Assembly: GCF_016464365.1 (NCBI RefSeq)
Contig: NZ_JADCUC010000001.1
Span: 682,001 to 746,000, forward strand
DNA length: 64,000 nt
Direction of reading: 5' to 3'
DNA from: Sandaracinobacteroides hominis
GTDB lineage: Bacteria > Pseudomonadota > Alphaproteobacteria > Sphingomonadales > Sphingomonadaceae
A program made the position numbers and the translations under genes. Of the stretch, positions 43,289 to 52,476 are shown one piece after another (position 1 is the first letter of the stretch; each line of letters starts with the position of its first letter). Below the pieces are notes generated by a model that was not told the origin of the DNA, made no database searches, and worked only from the letters and a program-made list of their open reading frames with translations.

Positions 43289-43948
43289 ATGTCGTATCTA
43301 CAGGAAGAAGGCTGGAGCCGCAGAACCTGGATTTCGGTCATTCTGGTCGGAATTCTGCACGTGCTTCTTGGCTATGCCCTGATCTCAGGTCTTGCCATCA
43401 AGGCCGTGAAGGTCATCACCGGCCCGCTCGAGGCGGTGAACATCGAAGAGCAGGCGCCGCCGCCGGAGGAAGCTCCGCCTCCGCCGCCCAAGCTTGAAGA
43501 CATTCCGCCCTATGTGCCGCCGCCGGACGTGCAGATCGAAACATCTGCGCCGCCGCCGCCGACCATCTCGGTGCAGAGCGCGGTTCCGCAGCCACAGCCG
43601 ACGGTTGCGCCGCCTGCACCGCCTGCGCCGCCGCCGGCTCCGGTGGTTGCCGCGCCGACACCCGCACAACCGATTGCCCGCACCTTTGCCGTTTCGCCCG
43701 AAGACTATCCCGATGCCTCGCGCCGGGCTGGTGAAGAAGGTGTCACCGGTATCCGCGTTACCATCGGCGCCGATGGGCGGGTTTCGGCCTGCTCGGTGGT
43801 TCGTCCCAGCGGCTTCACACGTCTCGATGAAAAGGCTTGCCAGATTGCCCAGCGGCGCTGGCGCTTCAAGCCGGCGACGCAGGAAGGCAAACCGGTCGAA
43901 ACGACGGTCAACCGCAACTATCGCTGGCAACTCGAGGAAGGGCGCTAA
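43289..43948 (+). CDS. tonB: energy transducer TonB
   Basis: A 219-residue protein that carries proton-motive energy to outer-membrane receptors. One membrane segment (about residues 16-37, WISVILVGILHVLLGYALIS) has the His used by TonB proteins. A Pro-rich spacer follows (about 53-128), then the C-terminal TonB domain (about 135-217, containing YPDASRRAGEEGVTGIRVTI and RWRFKPAT). It is first in the tonB-exbB-exbD-exbD cluster. The ribosome-binding site is weak. Confidence 0.95.
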   Translation: MSYLQEEGWSRRTWISVILVGILHVLLGYALISGLAIKAVKVITGPLEAVNIEEQAPPPEEAPPPPPKLEDIPPYVPPPDVQIETSAPPPPTISVQSAVPQPQPTVAPPAPPAPPPAPVVAAPTPAQPIARTFAVSPEDYPDASRRAGEEGVTGIRVTIGADGRVSACSVVRPSGFTRLDEKACQIAQRRWRFKPATQEGKPVETTVNRNYRWQLEEGR

Positions 43949-44009
43949 ACCCGGCGCCTGACCAACCCAGGATTATCCAAGACATCAATTTACGGTAGAG
44001 GGAATACAA

Positions 44010-44735
44010 ATGGCTGCTGTCACCACCGAAAACCCCTATGGCCTTGTCGCCGCTCTTGAGCAGGGGGGCATCATCGCCCAGGTCATCTTCGGCATCATGG
44101 TTCTGATGTCGGTCGTCTCCTGGTACATCATGTTCACCAAGTGGTTCGAACAGCGCAAGATGCTGTCGGAAGCCGCCGAAGTGGAAAAGAAGGTCTGGGC
44201 AGCGTCCAGCCTCAAGGAAGGCATCTCGAAGGTCGACAAGAACTCGGCGTTCCGCCAGCTCGCTGACGACGGCCTGCGCGCCTTCGACCACCACGAAGGC
44301 AAGCTCACCGACCAGATCGACCAGCACGAGTGGGTCACGATGACGCTGAACCGTTCGGCCGGCCTCATCCACACCAAGCTGAACTCGGGTCTCTCGTTCC
44401 TGGCCTCGGTCGGTGCAACGGCGCCGTTCATCGGTCTGCTCGGTACCGTCATCGGCATCTATCGCGCCCTGATCAACATCGGCATTTCCGGTTCGGCCGC
44501 CATCGACAAGGTTGCCGGCCCCGTCGGTGAAGCCCTGATCATGACCGCCATCGGTCTGGCCGTCGCCGTTCCTGCCGTGCTTGGCTATAACTACCTCGCC
44601 GGCCGCAACAAGACGATCATGGAAAAGCTGAACACCTTTGCTGCCGACGTCCATGGCTACCTGCTGTCGGGTGCCCGCATGGCTCGTTCGACTGCCACGG
44701 TTGCTCCTGCCGCTGCAAAGCCGGTTGCCAAGTAA
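44010..44735 (+). CDS. exbB: ExbB proton-channel protein
   Basis: A 241-residue MotA/TolQ/ExbB protein with three membrane segments (about 23-43, 135-160 and 175-200) and the core ATAPFIGLLGTVIGIYRALI. It forms the pentameric proton channel with ExbD. GAGGGA precedes the ATG. An Ala-rich C tail (TVAPAAAKPVAK) follows the last helix. Confidence 0.95.
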   Translation: MAAVTTENPYGLVAALEQGGIIAQVIFGIMVLMSVVSWYIMFTKWFEQRKMLSEAAEVEKKVWAASSLKEGISKVDKNSAFRQLADDGLRAFDHHEGKLTDQIDQHEWVTMTLNRSAGLIHTKLNSGLSFLASVGATAPFIGLLGTVIGIYRALINIGISGSAAIDKVAGPVGEALIMTAIGLAVAVPAVLGYNYLAGRNKTIMEKLNTFAADVHGYLLSGARMARSTATVAPAAAKPVAK

Positions 44736-44777
44736 GCACTGCTGCCACGTACTAGCCACGATTAGGGGAACAGACCC

Positions 44778-45245
44778 ATGGCAATGAATGTCGGTGAGCA
44801 GGAAGAAGGCGGACTGATGTCCGAAATCAACACCACGCCCCTCGTGGACGTCATGTTGGTTCTGCTCATCATCTTCCTCATCACGGTGCCCGTCGTTATC
44901 CAGACGGTTCCCGTAGAACTGCCGAAGGTGGCGAATATCGTCACCGTCACCAAGCCCGAGAATGTTCCCCTGTCGGTGGATGTGAACTGCGACATCTATT
45001 GGGGAATGAGCAAGCTGGACTCGACCGAGCAGCTTCGTGAGAAGGGGGTTACCTACCTCCTTGCCGAAGTGGAACGGCAGAAGGCGGCTGGCGCAAAGAT
45101 CGAGCTTCCGGAAGTCCACATCCGCGGCGATGCAGCCGCCGAGTATCGTTGCGTCGGCGGAGCCATCTTCGCGATGCAGCGTGCCGGCTACCAGAAGATC
45201 GGCTTCATCTCCAACCCGCCCCCCGGCACTGTGCCGACCCGCTAA
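44778..45245 (+). CDS. exbD: ExbD biopolymer transport protein (first copy)
   Basis: A 155-residue protein with a single membrane segment carrying the essential Asp (INTTPLVDVMLVLLIIFLIT, Asp at about residue 24) and a periplasmic domain. GGGGAA lies before the ATG. It differs clearly from the second copy in its periplasmic part. Confidence 0.94.
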   Translation: MAMNVGEQEEGGLMSEINTTPLVDVMLVLLIIFLITVPVVIQTVPVELPKVANIVTVTKPENVPLSVDVNCDIYWGMSKLDSTEQLREKGVTYLLAEVERQKAAGAKIELPEVHIRGDAAAEYRCVGGAIFAMQRAGYQKIGFISNPPPGTVPTR

Positions 45246-45262
45246 GAATCCGGAGAAACATC

Positions 45263-45691
45263 ATGGGAATGTCAGTGGGATCCGGCGGCGGTGAAGACAA
45301 GCCGATGGGTGAAATGAACACGACGCCGTTGATCGACGTCATGCTCGTTCTGCTTATCATGTTCATCATCACCATTCCGATCCAGACACACGCAACCAAG
45401 CTTGATCTGCCGCCGCCGTCGCAGGTGCCGAACAACATCAAGCCCGACTTCAACCAGATCAACATCGACTTCCTGAACACGATCTACTGGAACGATCAGG
45501 AAGTTTCGATGGAGCAGTTGAACACCTACCTGACCCAGGTGGGCCAGATGCAGCCGGCCGAGAACCAGCCGGAATTGCGCCTGAAGCCGGATCAGCTGGC
45601 ACGGTATGAAGTCGTGAACAAGGTGATGGCGATGGCCCAACAGGCCGGGATCTCGAAGATGGGGTTTGTCGGCAACGAGGCTTACGCCTGA
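45263..45691 (+). CDS. exbD2: ExbD biopolymer transport protein (second copy)
   Basis: A 142-residue ExbD paralogue (MNTTPLIDVMLVLLIMFIIT, with the membrane Asp conserved) starting 18 bp after the first copy, with CGGAGA upstream. Tandem exbD genes also occur in Xanthomonas, where the second is needed only for some substrates. The two copies may serve different TonB receptors, or form a heteromeric ExbD dimer. Confidence 0.93.
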   Translation: MGMSVGSGGGEDKPMGEMNTTPLIDVMLVLLIMFIITIPIQTHATKLDLPPPSQVPNNIKPDFNQINIDFLNTIYWNDQEVSMEQLNTYLTQVGQMQPAENQPELRLKPDQLARYEVVNKVMAMAQQAGISKMGFVGNEAYA

Positions 45692-45740
45692 GGCAAGGCC
45701 TCAACGGCGTCGATCCGGCCGACGAACACAATCGAAACCG

Positions 45741-45769
45741 AAAAGGCGGGGTAGCACCCCGCCTTTTTT
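45741..45769 (+). terminator. intrinsic terminator of the tonB-exbB-exbD-exbD cluster
   Basis: An 11-bp perfect stem (AAAAGGCGGGG with CCCCGCCTTTT, loop TAGCA) running into TTTTTTG. Strong and correctly oriented, 50 bp past the last exbD stop. Confidence 0.93.
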
Positions 45770-46158
45770 GTTGTGCATCACCCGCGTTGCGCAAGGCTTG
45801 CCCAGTGACGGAATTGCGTGGATTTTGCCGGCCCACGCCATGGCGGAAACAGCGCGGTCTCTAAACTGGCCGCCCTTCCGCCCGCACAAGTCGCTTGGCG
45901 GAGCATATCCAAACCCGGGTTGTGGCGGCAGAGGTCACCATGGACGGCTCAGAGATCGGTGCGGCCTTGCGCCTCGGGGCCGCCGGCGCGGCCGGAGGCG
46001 ATACGCGGATGCTTACCATGCCGGCAAAGCATTGAACGCCGTCGGCCGTGCGAAGGGCGAATAGGGGCTACGGCGCGCACTGGGCCGGGCAAGGCGCACC
46101 GAAGAATTCGGCGCTCCGGGTGGCCGATCTGGTGGCGCTCCTCGCCGAGGAACTTCGC
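45770..46158. other. non-coding gap between exbD2 terminator and ABC exporter 3' end
   Basis: About 390 bp with no recognisable gene. A 46-codon TTG-started frame exists at 45895-46035 on the + strand, without ribosome-binding site or recognised family. I see no repeat, tRNA or strong hairpin. It may be the decayed remains of a gene. Confidence 0.35.
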
Positions 46159-48021
46159 TCAGCCTGCCAGGCCCATCGATCCGGCGCGCGACACATCATG
46201 GCCGCCCATGTCCTGCAGCCCGGCCAGCCGCGCATACAGGCCCGCGGCCGCCACCAGTTCCGCATGCGTCCCCACCTGCACGATCCGGCCAGCGTCCATC
46301 ACGACGATCCTGTCGGCGTCGCGCACGGTGGACAGCCTGTGTGCGATCACCAGCGATGTCCGCCCCTGCATCAGGTGCTCCAGCGCTTCCTGAACCGACG
46401 CCTCGCTTTCGGCATCCAGCGCAGAAGTCGCTTCATCCAGCAGCAGGATGGGCGCGTCCTTCAGCAGCGCGCGCGCAATCGCGATGCGCTGGCGCTGCCC
46501 ACCGGACAGCCTGGTCCCGCCCTCTCCCAGATCGGTGTCGAGGCCTTCCGGCAGTCCGCGCAGGAATTCCGCCGCATTGGCGGCCTCGGCGGCGGCCCAG
46601 ATATCTTCCTCGCTGGCATCCGGCCGCCCGTAGAGAATATTCGAACGCGCCGATCCCATGAACACCACGGCTTCCTGCGGCACCACGGCAATCCGTGCCC
46701 GCACATCGGCCGGGTCGGCGTCGCGCAGGTCCACCCCGTCCATCAGGATGCGCCCCAGCATCGGATCGTAGAAGCGCTGCACCAGCTGGAACAGGCTGGT
46801 CTTGCCGGCGCCGGATGGCCCCACCACCGCGACCCGCTCACCGGGGTGGATTTCCAGCTTCAGGTCGCGCACGGCCGGCATGTCCGGGCGGCTCGGGTAA
46901 CGGAAGCTGACATCTTCGAACTTCAGGCTGCCGATGGGCGGCACCGGCATGCTTGCCGGGTTGGCCGGGGCCGTGATCCCCGGCAGCTCCGCCAGCAGAT
47001 CCCGCACGCGCGCCGACGCACCGGCCGCCCGCATGAAATCACCCCAGACTTCGGTGAGCGCCCCGAACGACCCGGCGACAATCGCCGCCGCCAGCACGAA
47101 GGCCGTGATGGTGCCGCCGGTCATGTCGCCGGCGATCACGTCGCGCGCGCCTTCCCACAGGACCAGCGTAATGGCGCCGAAAACCATGGTGATGACGATC
47201 GCCGTCATTGCCGCCCGCACCCGGATCCGCTTGCGCGCGGTGTTGAACGCCTCTTCCGCGGCGCGGGAGAAGCGTTGAACCTCCCGCTCCTCCGCGCCGA
47301 AGGCCTGCACCACCTTGATGGCCCGCAGCACCTCGGAAACGATGGAGCCGACATCGGCCACGCGATCCTGGCTGGTTTTCGAGAGAGTCTTCACCTTCCG
47401 GCCCATGAAGACGATGGGCAGGATCACCAGCGGAATCACCACCAGCATCAACGCCGTCAGCTTTGGCGAGAGGTAGAACAGATAGAAGATTCCGCCGACG
47501 CCGATGAACAGGTTGCGAAGCGCGACCGACACGGAAGTCGCTACCACCTGCTCCAGGATCGTCGTATCCGCTGTCATCCGCGAAGCGATTTCAGACGGCC
47601 GGTTCAGCTCGAAAAACCCCGGGTCGAGCCGCAGCAGGTGCGATTGCACATCCTGCCGAAGGTCGGCGACCACCCGCTCCCCCAGCCAGCTGACAAAATA
47701 GAAGCGGACGGCCGTCGCCATCCCCATCACCAGCACGATCCCCAGCAAAGCCGCGAAATACATCGAAATGTCGGCGCCCTGCCCCGCCCCGAACCCCTTG
47801 TCCACCACCAGCTTGAAGCCCTGCGGAATGGCGAGTGTAGCGGTCGCCGCCACCACCAGCGCGAGCAACGCGGCCGCTATCTGCCGGGGATAGGCGCTGG
47901 CATAGCCCCACAGCAGGGCAAGATTGGAAAGCTTGCGCGAAGACGGTTCGGCAGGCGGCGGCGGGGATGGGTTCGCGTTCACCCCTGCCAGATAGGGCTT
48001 GCGCGGCACTTCCTCAATCAT
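46159..48021 (-). CDS. ABC exporter, fused membrane and ATPase domains (MsbA-like)
   Basis: A 620-residue half-transporter with six membrane helices (about residues 40-330) and a C-terminal ATPase: Walker A GPSGAGKTS, signature LSGGQRQRIAIARALL, Walker B ILLLDEATSALD, H-loop IAHRLS. Such proteins flip or export lipids or lipid-linked molecules, or drugs, as homodimers. I start at 48021 (MIEEVPRKPYLAGV); a TTG further upstream overlaps the divergent DUF4126 gene and is less likely. Substrate unknown. Confidence 0.93.
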   Translation of the reverse strand: MIEEVPRKPYLAGVNANPSPPPPAEPSSRKLSNLALLWGYASAYPRQIAAALLALVVAATATLAIPQGFKLVVDKGFGAGQGADISMYFAALLGIVLVMGMATAVRFYFVSWLGERVVADLRQDVQSHLLRLDPGFFELNRPSEIASRMTADTTILEQVVATSVSVALRNLFIGVGGIFYLFYLSPKLTALMLVVIPLVILPIVFMGRKVKTLSKTSQDRVADVGSIVSEVLRAIKVVQAFGAEEREVQRFSRAAEEAFNTARKRIRVRAAMTAIVITMVFGAITLVLWEGARDVIAGDMTGGTITAFVLAAAIVAGSFGALTEVWGDFMRAAGASARVRDLLAELPGITAPANPASMPVPPIGSLKFEDVSFRYPSRPDMPAVRDLKLEIHPGERVAVVGPSGAGKTSLFQLVQRFYDPMLGRILMDGVDLRDADPADVRARIAVVPQEAVVFMGSARSNILYGRPDASEEDIWAAAEAANAAEFLRGLPEGLDTDLGEGGTRLSGGQRQRIAIARALLKDAPILLLDEATSALDAESEASVQEALEHLMQGRTSLVIAHRLSTVRDADRIVVMDAGRIVQVGTHAELVAAAGLYARLAGLQDMGGHDVSRAGSMGLAG

Positions 48022-48071
48022 GCTTGCCAACAAGGGGCATCTGCGCGCAACTTCCTGCGGGGAGGTGCTTG

Positions 48072-48686
48072 ATGGGTGCAACCGAGATCATCGCAATGGC
48101 GGCAAGTTTCAGCCTTCTGGCTGGCTGGCGACTCTATGCTGCGGTTCTGGTCGCAGGTCTTGCCATGCGCTTCGATATCCTGCCGCTGCCGGAACATCTC
48201 GCCAGCCTGCAGGTGCTGGGAAGCCCTTGGGTGCTCGCTGCGGCGACGCTGGGCACCATCGCCGAGTTTCTGGCCGACAAGATCGCCTGGGTCGATTCCG
48301 CGTGGGACGGCGTGCACACGATCATCCGTCCTCTGGGCGGCGCCCTGCTCGCGCTCGCCATCGTCGATCCGGGCCAGCCGGTCTGGCAGATCGTCACGCT
48401 GTTGCTGGGCGGAGGTTCGGCGCTGCTGACGCACGGCGCCAAGGCAACCGCGCGGGCGGCGGTCAACACCAGCCCCGAGCCTGTGTCCAACGTCGTCATG
48501 TCAGGCACGGAGGATGTCGCCACCACCAGCGCGCTGCTGGTGGCGCTGGCGAATCCGGTGGTGGCGCTGGTACTCGTCGGGCTGCTTCTGGCGGCGACGG
48601 TCGGCATCATCCTGGCCGTCCGCCGTTTCATGAAGGACGTGGGCTCGATCTTCGCGCCCCCGTCCACCAAGCCACCTGCGGACTAA
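48072..48686 (+). CDS. DUF4126 membrane protein
   Basis: A 204-residue protein with about five hydrophobic segments and the DUF4126 start MGATEIIAMAASFSLLAGWR. GGGGAGGTG stands before the ATG. Unknown function. It is divergent from the ABC exporter with 50 bp between starts and convergent with the acyl-CoA dehydrogenase (4-bp end overlap). Confidence 0.85.
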   Translation: MGATEIIAMAASFSLLAGWRLYAAVLVAGLAMRFDILPLPEHLASLQVLGSPWVLAAATLGTIAEFLADKIAWVDSAWDGVHTIIRPLGGALLALAIVDPGQPVWQIVTLLLGGGSALLTHGAKATARAAVNTSPEPVSNVVMSGTEDVATTSALLVALANPVVALVLVGLLLAATVGIILAVRRFMKDVGSIFAPPSTKPPAD

Positions 48687-49975
48687 TCCTTCTTGTAGAG
48701 CGCCTTTTTCGGCCCGATGAAGCCGAACAGATAGGCGGCAACCTTCCGCATCTGGATCTCCTCCGAGCCCTCGGTGATCCGATAGCGCCGGTGGTGACGG
48801 AAGATATGCTCGAAGGGCTTGTGTCGCGAATAGCCGATGCCGCCGTGCACCTGCATCGCCCGATCGGCCGCCTCGCACACCAGCCGGTTCGCCCAATAGT
48901 TGCACATGGAGATCTTGTCCGAGAGCTCGTGCTCAAGCGCCTCGTGCGGTAGCCGGTCCATCTCCCAGGCCGTCTTGTAGATCAGCAGGCGCAGCATTTC
49001 ACACTGTGTCGCCAGCTCTACCAGCGGGAACTGGATCGCCTGATTCTTCGCCAGTGGTTCTCCGAACGGCTTGCGCTCGCGCGCGTAGCGGACGCTTTCC
49101 TCCAGGCAGAAGGTGGCAGCGCCCAGCGACGAGGCCGCCTGCCGGATGCGGTTCTGGTGGACGAAGCTCTGTGCCAGCGACAACCCGCCTTCCGGCGGAC
49201 CCAGCGCCACCGTTTCCGGCACCCAGACATTGGTGAAGCTGACACGCGGGTGATCCGTGGGCATGTTGAAAGTCCACAGATACTCCTCGATCTTCACGCC
49301 CGGCGTATTGGAGGGAACCAGCAGACAGGTAATGCCGCGCGCCGAGCCATCCGCGCCCGAAGTCCGGCAGAAGGTCGCGACGTGGGTGGCCACATGCATG
49401 CCCGTCGTCCACATCTTTTCGCCGTTGATCAGCCAGCCGGGAACGCCGTCGCGGGTTTCGCGGACGGCCCGGGTTTCCATGAAGGTCGCGTCCGAGCCGT
49501 GGTTGGGTTCGGTAAGGCCAAAGGCGGTGATGCGCTCGCGCGCGAAGCCGCCCAGGATGAATTCCTGCTTCTGCGCCTCGGTACCGAAATGTTCGAACAT
49601 GGCAACGAACGGGAAATTGCCGACGATGGAATGCTCGTTCTGCAGGTCATTGTGCAGCCCCAGCCCCTTGCGGGCGAAATGATCGCGGATCACCGCCATC
49701 CACAGGTTGGCGCCGTCCTTGCCGCCATATTTCTTTGGCGCGGAAAAGCGCCAGTGCCCGGCCTTGTCGGCACGAATGGTGGCTTCGCGCAGCAGCGCTT
49801 CCCATTCGTGGCGCGGCAAGCCGCCATTTTCGAAGTCGGTTCGCGCCCATTCCCGGCGGTGATCGAAGAATCGCTCATTGTCATCGGCTGCCTGCAGCGG
49901 CGCGATCTCGGCTGCGATGAAGGCGTCCAGTTCCGCCAGATAGGCGGTGAGGTCGGCAGGCAGTGCAAAGTCCAT
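48683..49975 (-). CDS. acyl-CoA dehydrogenase
   Basis: A 430-residue flavoprotein of the ACAD family. It has the FAD/substrate motif AFGLTEPNHGSDATFMETR, the signature MQVHGGIGYSRHKPFEHIFR and the catalytic base Glu in RITEGSEEIQ. The long C-terminal match and length (430 rather than 380) are those of the ACAD10/11-type or long-chain members. It oxidises acyl-CoA to trans-2-enoyl-CoA, passing electrons to ETF. The gene stands alone, 45 bp upstream of the MFS gene's end. Confidence 0.94.
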   Translation of the reverse strand: MDFALPADLTAYLAELDAFIAAEIAPLQAADDNERFFDHRREWARTDFENGGLPRHEWEALLREATIRADKAGHWRFSAPKKYGGKDGANLWMAVIRDHFARKGLGLHNDLQNEHSIVGNFPFVAMFEHFGTEAQKQEFILGGFARERITAFGLTEPNHGSDATFMETRAVRETRDGVPGWLINGEKMWTTGMHVATHVATFCRTSGADGSARGITCLLVPSNTPGVKIEEYLWTFNMPTDHPRVSFTNVWVPETVALGPPEGGLSLAQSFVHQNRIRQAASSLGAATFCLEESVRYARERKPFGEPLAKNQAIQFPLVELATQCEMLRLLIYKTAWEMDRLPHEALEHELSDKISMCNYWANRLVCEAADRAMQVHGGIGYSRHKPFEHIFRHHRRYRITEGSEEIQMRKVAAYLFGFIGPKKALYKKD

Positions 49976-50020
49976 CTCAGATCTCCCTCGTTACCAGGGG
50001 TCTTTGCCTGCTTCCGTCCG

Positions 50021-51340
50021 TCAATCCACTTGGCGAATTGGGGAGCGCACCGCGAAAAGCGCTGCACTGCTGAGCAGCAGGAACAGGATGGCGACACCGA
50101 TACCGGGCCGGACCGAGCCGGTCGCCGTGGCGATCAGCCCGACCAATGTCGGGCCGACGAATGCGGTTGCCTTGCCCACGAAGGAATAGAGCCCGAAATA
50201 GGCTGCAAGCTTTTCCGGCGGCGCCAGCATCGCCATCATCGTGCGCATGCCGGCAATGGCGAAGGCGGCCCCGGCGGCAATCACCGCGCCGGACGCCATG
50301 AAGCCCCATTCCTGCGGGGAAGCGAGCGGAACCCCCAGGGCTATCCCTGTTGGGAAGCCAAACAGACGCTCGGCATCCGTCAGCAGCACGGAAGCGGAGC
50401 CGAAAGCCATCAGCAACAGGCCCAGCAAGGAGAGGCGTTTTGCTCCTATGCGACCATCGATCCAGCTGCCGGCAAATCCGCCGATGACGCCGAATGTCGT
50501 TATCACCAGGCCAAAGCGCGCGAGGGTATCCGCTTTCCAGCCAAACGAGGCTGCCGCCAGCACCGCGCCAAACGAGAAGACGATGGCCATGCCGTCGGCC
50601 GATACCATCCGCGCGATCAGGAACATCCGCATGTTGCGGTCTTTCCAGGCCTCGGCCAGCGTTGCCTTCAGATCGGCCAGCCCCTGGGTCACCGAGGCGC
50701 GACTGTCAGAGACGCGATCCTTCGCCACCAGCAGGAACGGGGTCAGGAAGATCAGCATGCTTGCGGCCGCCAGCGGCCCGGCCAGCCGGTCGATCGAACT
50801 GGGGATGTCCGCCAGAAAAGCCGGAGCGCTGCTGGAAACCGCCAACACCACCAGCAGAACGCCCATCCCTACCAGCTGGCTGATTCCGAACGACAGACCC
50901 GACAGCAGGCCCATCTTTTCTCGTCGCGCGGCCACTGGCAGAAAGGCATTGCCAAACTGGTTCATCAGCTCCGTCGCCACCGATCCGGCGAATACCGCGA
51001 TGGCCACGGGCAACAGCGAAACGCCGGGCGCCGCAAACCAGAGGCTGACCGAAGCGACAAAGCCGACCATCCCCGCCCCTGCAAGCCATGGCTTCAACCG
51101 GGAACCACTGTCGGCAATCGAACCGAGCACCGGGGCGAGAATCGCGATGGCCAGCCCGGCGGCGCCCAGCGCAAAGCCCCAGACAGCGGCCCCCTCGGCC
51201 GCAGTCGCAGCCAGTGTTCCCGCAAAATAAGGCGCAAATACATAGCGCTGCACCAGGTTGAAGAAGGGTTCATTTGCTGCCTCGGTGAGAGACCAGGCCG
51301 CTTCCTGCCGGGTCAGCCGGCGCGAGGGTTCAACGCTCAC
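50021..51340 (-). CDS. MFS transporter (UMF1/Atg22-like)
   Basis: A 439-residue permease with twelve predicted membrane segments and the Atg22/UMF1 opening EAAWSLTEAANEPFFNLVQR. Its start (GTG at 51340) overlaps the aldolase stop by GTGA, so it is translated with the D-threonine-aldolase-like and dehydratase genes and probably moves their substrate or product. Fungal Atg22 is a vacuolar amino-acid exporter, so an amino-acid role fits but is inference. Confidence 0.85.
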   Translation of the reverse strand: MSVEPSRRLTRQEAAWSLTEAANEPFFNLVQRYVFAPYFAGTLAATAAEGAAVWGFALGAAGLAIAILAPVLGSIADSGSRLKPWLAGAGMVGFVASVSLWFAAPGVSLLPVAIAVFAGSVATELMNQFGNAFLPVAARREKMGLLSGLSFGISQLVGMGVLLVVLAVSSSAPAFLADIPSSIDRLAGPLAAASMLIFLTPFLLVAKDRVSDSRASVTQGLADLKATLAEAWKDRNMRMFLIARMVSADGMAIVFSFGAVLAAASFGWKADTLARFGLVITTFGVIGGFAGSWIDGRIGAKRLSLLGLLLMAFGSASVLLTDAERLFGFPTGIALGVPLASPQEWGFMASGAVIAAGAAFAIAGMRTMMAMLAPPEKLAAYFGLYSFVGKATAFVGPTLVGLIATATGSVRPGIGVAILFLLLSSAALFAVRSPIRQVD

Positions 51341-52476
51341 GTCGTCGTCCGCCTCGCATCGACTGCCCACATCTCCAGGCTCCCGTCTTCGTCGGCCACC
51401 CAAAGGCTGTCGTAGAGATTGATCGTCGGGTCGATGTGCCCCGGCTGCAGCCACACGGTCGCCCCCTCGGCAGGGAAATCCGGCCGGGGATGATCCGCGT
51501 CTGCATCGACGGCATCGATTGCAGCCCAGCCTTCCTGCCCGATCCGCGCCACCAGCGACGCCTCCATCAAGGCGCCGTGTTCATCGCCCATGAAGCGAAA
51601 CCGGTAGTCACTTGCCACGGCGCGCGGCGCCGGCCCGTCGCTGGCAAGAGCCTTCAGGCCGGCGTTCAGCGTTACAAGGCCCTTGCGCTGTGCGGAAACA
51701 ACGCTGGCCGCGCAGAAGAGTGCGGGATCGAACGCGGCGCCGGCCATCTCATACTGGACATCCATGAAGGCGTAGGATCCGGCCTGAAGTTCGGTGAAAA
51801 CCCCGGATGCGAGATCCAGCGGAGCGGTGCCGGTGCCGCCTCCCGTGACCACCGCAGGGGTCAACCCCTCCGACCGCAAGGCCGAAACCAGCGAAGCGAC
51901 CCGCACCATTGCAGCGGCATGCGCCTCTGCCCGATGCGGATCGGCCTGCAGATGGCCGAGGTAGCATTGAATGCCGCCCCAGCTGAATCCAGCCGCGAGG
52001 ATTTCCCGCACGAGCAGAGGCGCGTTGGCAAACGCGGTTCCCGTGCGATGCTGGCCGCCATCCACATCGACGAGCAACTGAACGGCATGTGCGCCGGCAG
52101 CGCGCGCGGCGGCTATCTGCGCTGCACTGTCCGCCACGGCTGAAACCTGCCTGCCCTGCCCGGCCAGTTCCTTGAGCAGCGGCCAGCCCCATGGCGGCAC
52201 AGGCGCGGAAACCAGCAGATTGCCAATCCCCGCGCGCGCATAGGCTTCCGCCTCCCCGACGGTCTGGCAACAGATGCCGACCGCTCCAAGTTCGATCTGA
52301 AGAAGCGCCAATCGGCTGCACTTCGCCATTTTGCCGTGTGGGCGCAACCGGATGCCCGCGGCGTCGCAGGCGGCCTGCATCTTGCCGAGGTTGGCCAGCA
52401 AAGCCTGCCGCCGCACGACCAGAGCGGGGGTTCGGGGCACCACTATGGCAGCAAGAAAGCGTGTCAGCGGCTCCAC
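51337..52476 (-). CDS. D-threonine aldolase-like PLP enzyme
   Basis: A 379-residue fold-type III PLP enzyme of the alanine-racemase-like / D-threonine aldolase / DSD1 family. The PLP Lys49 is in LRPHGKMAKCS. The C-terminal metal motif is GHIDPTINLYD: the His-x-Asp pair matches the metal site known from D-threonine aldolases, rather than the His-x-Cys of eukaryotic D-serine dehydratase. It cleaves beta-hydroxy-D-amino acids such as D-threonine or beta-hydroxyaspartate into glycine and an aldehyde. The GTG start at 52476 overlaps the dehydratase gene end by 13 bp. Confidence 0.85.
   Translation of the reverse strand: MEPLTRFLAAIVVPRTPALVVRRQALLANLGKMQAACDAAGIRLRPHGKMAKCSRLALLQIELGAVGICCQTVGEAEAYARAGIGNLLVSAPVPPWGWPLLKELAGQGRQVSAVADSAAQIAAARAAGAHAVQLLVDVDGGQHRTGTAFANAPLLVREILAAGFSWGGIQCYLGHLQADPHRAEAHAAAMVRVASLVSALRSEGLTPAVVTGGGTGTAPLDLASGVFTELQAGSYAFMDVQYEMAGAAFDPALFCAASVVSAQRKGLVTLNAGLKALASDGPAPRAVASDYRFRFMGDEHGALMEASLVARIGQEGWAAIDAVDADADHPRPDFPAEGATVWLQPGHIDPTINLYDSLWVADEDGSLEMWAVDARRTTT

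Noticed and set aside
45895-46035. 46-codon TTG-started frame after the exbD2 terminator
   Set aside because: No ribosome-binding site, no recognised family, follows a stop-rich stretch; kept only as a possible remnant.
46048-48072. + strand open frame of 674 codons opposite the ABC exporter
   Set aside because: The minus strand has all ABC motifs in order, so this is a shadow.
49157-51415. + strand open frame of 752 codons opposite acyl-CoA dehydrogenase and MFS genes
   Set aside because: Antisense to two well-formed proteins and crossing their boundary.
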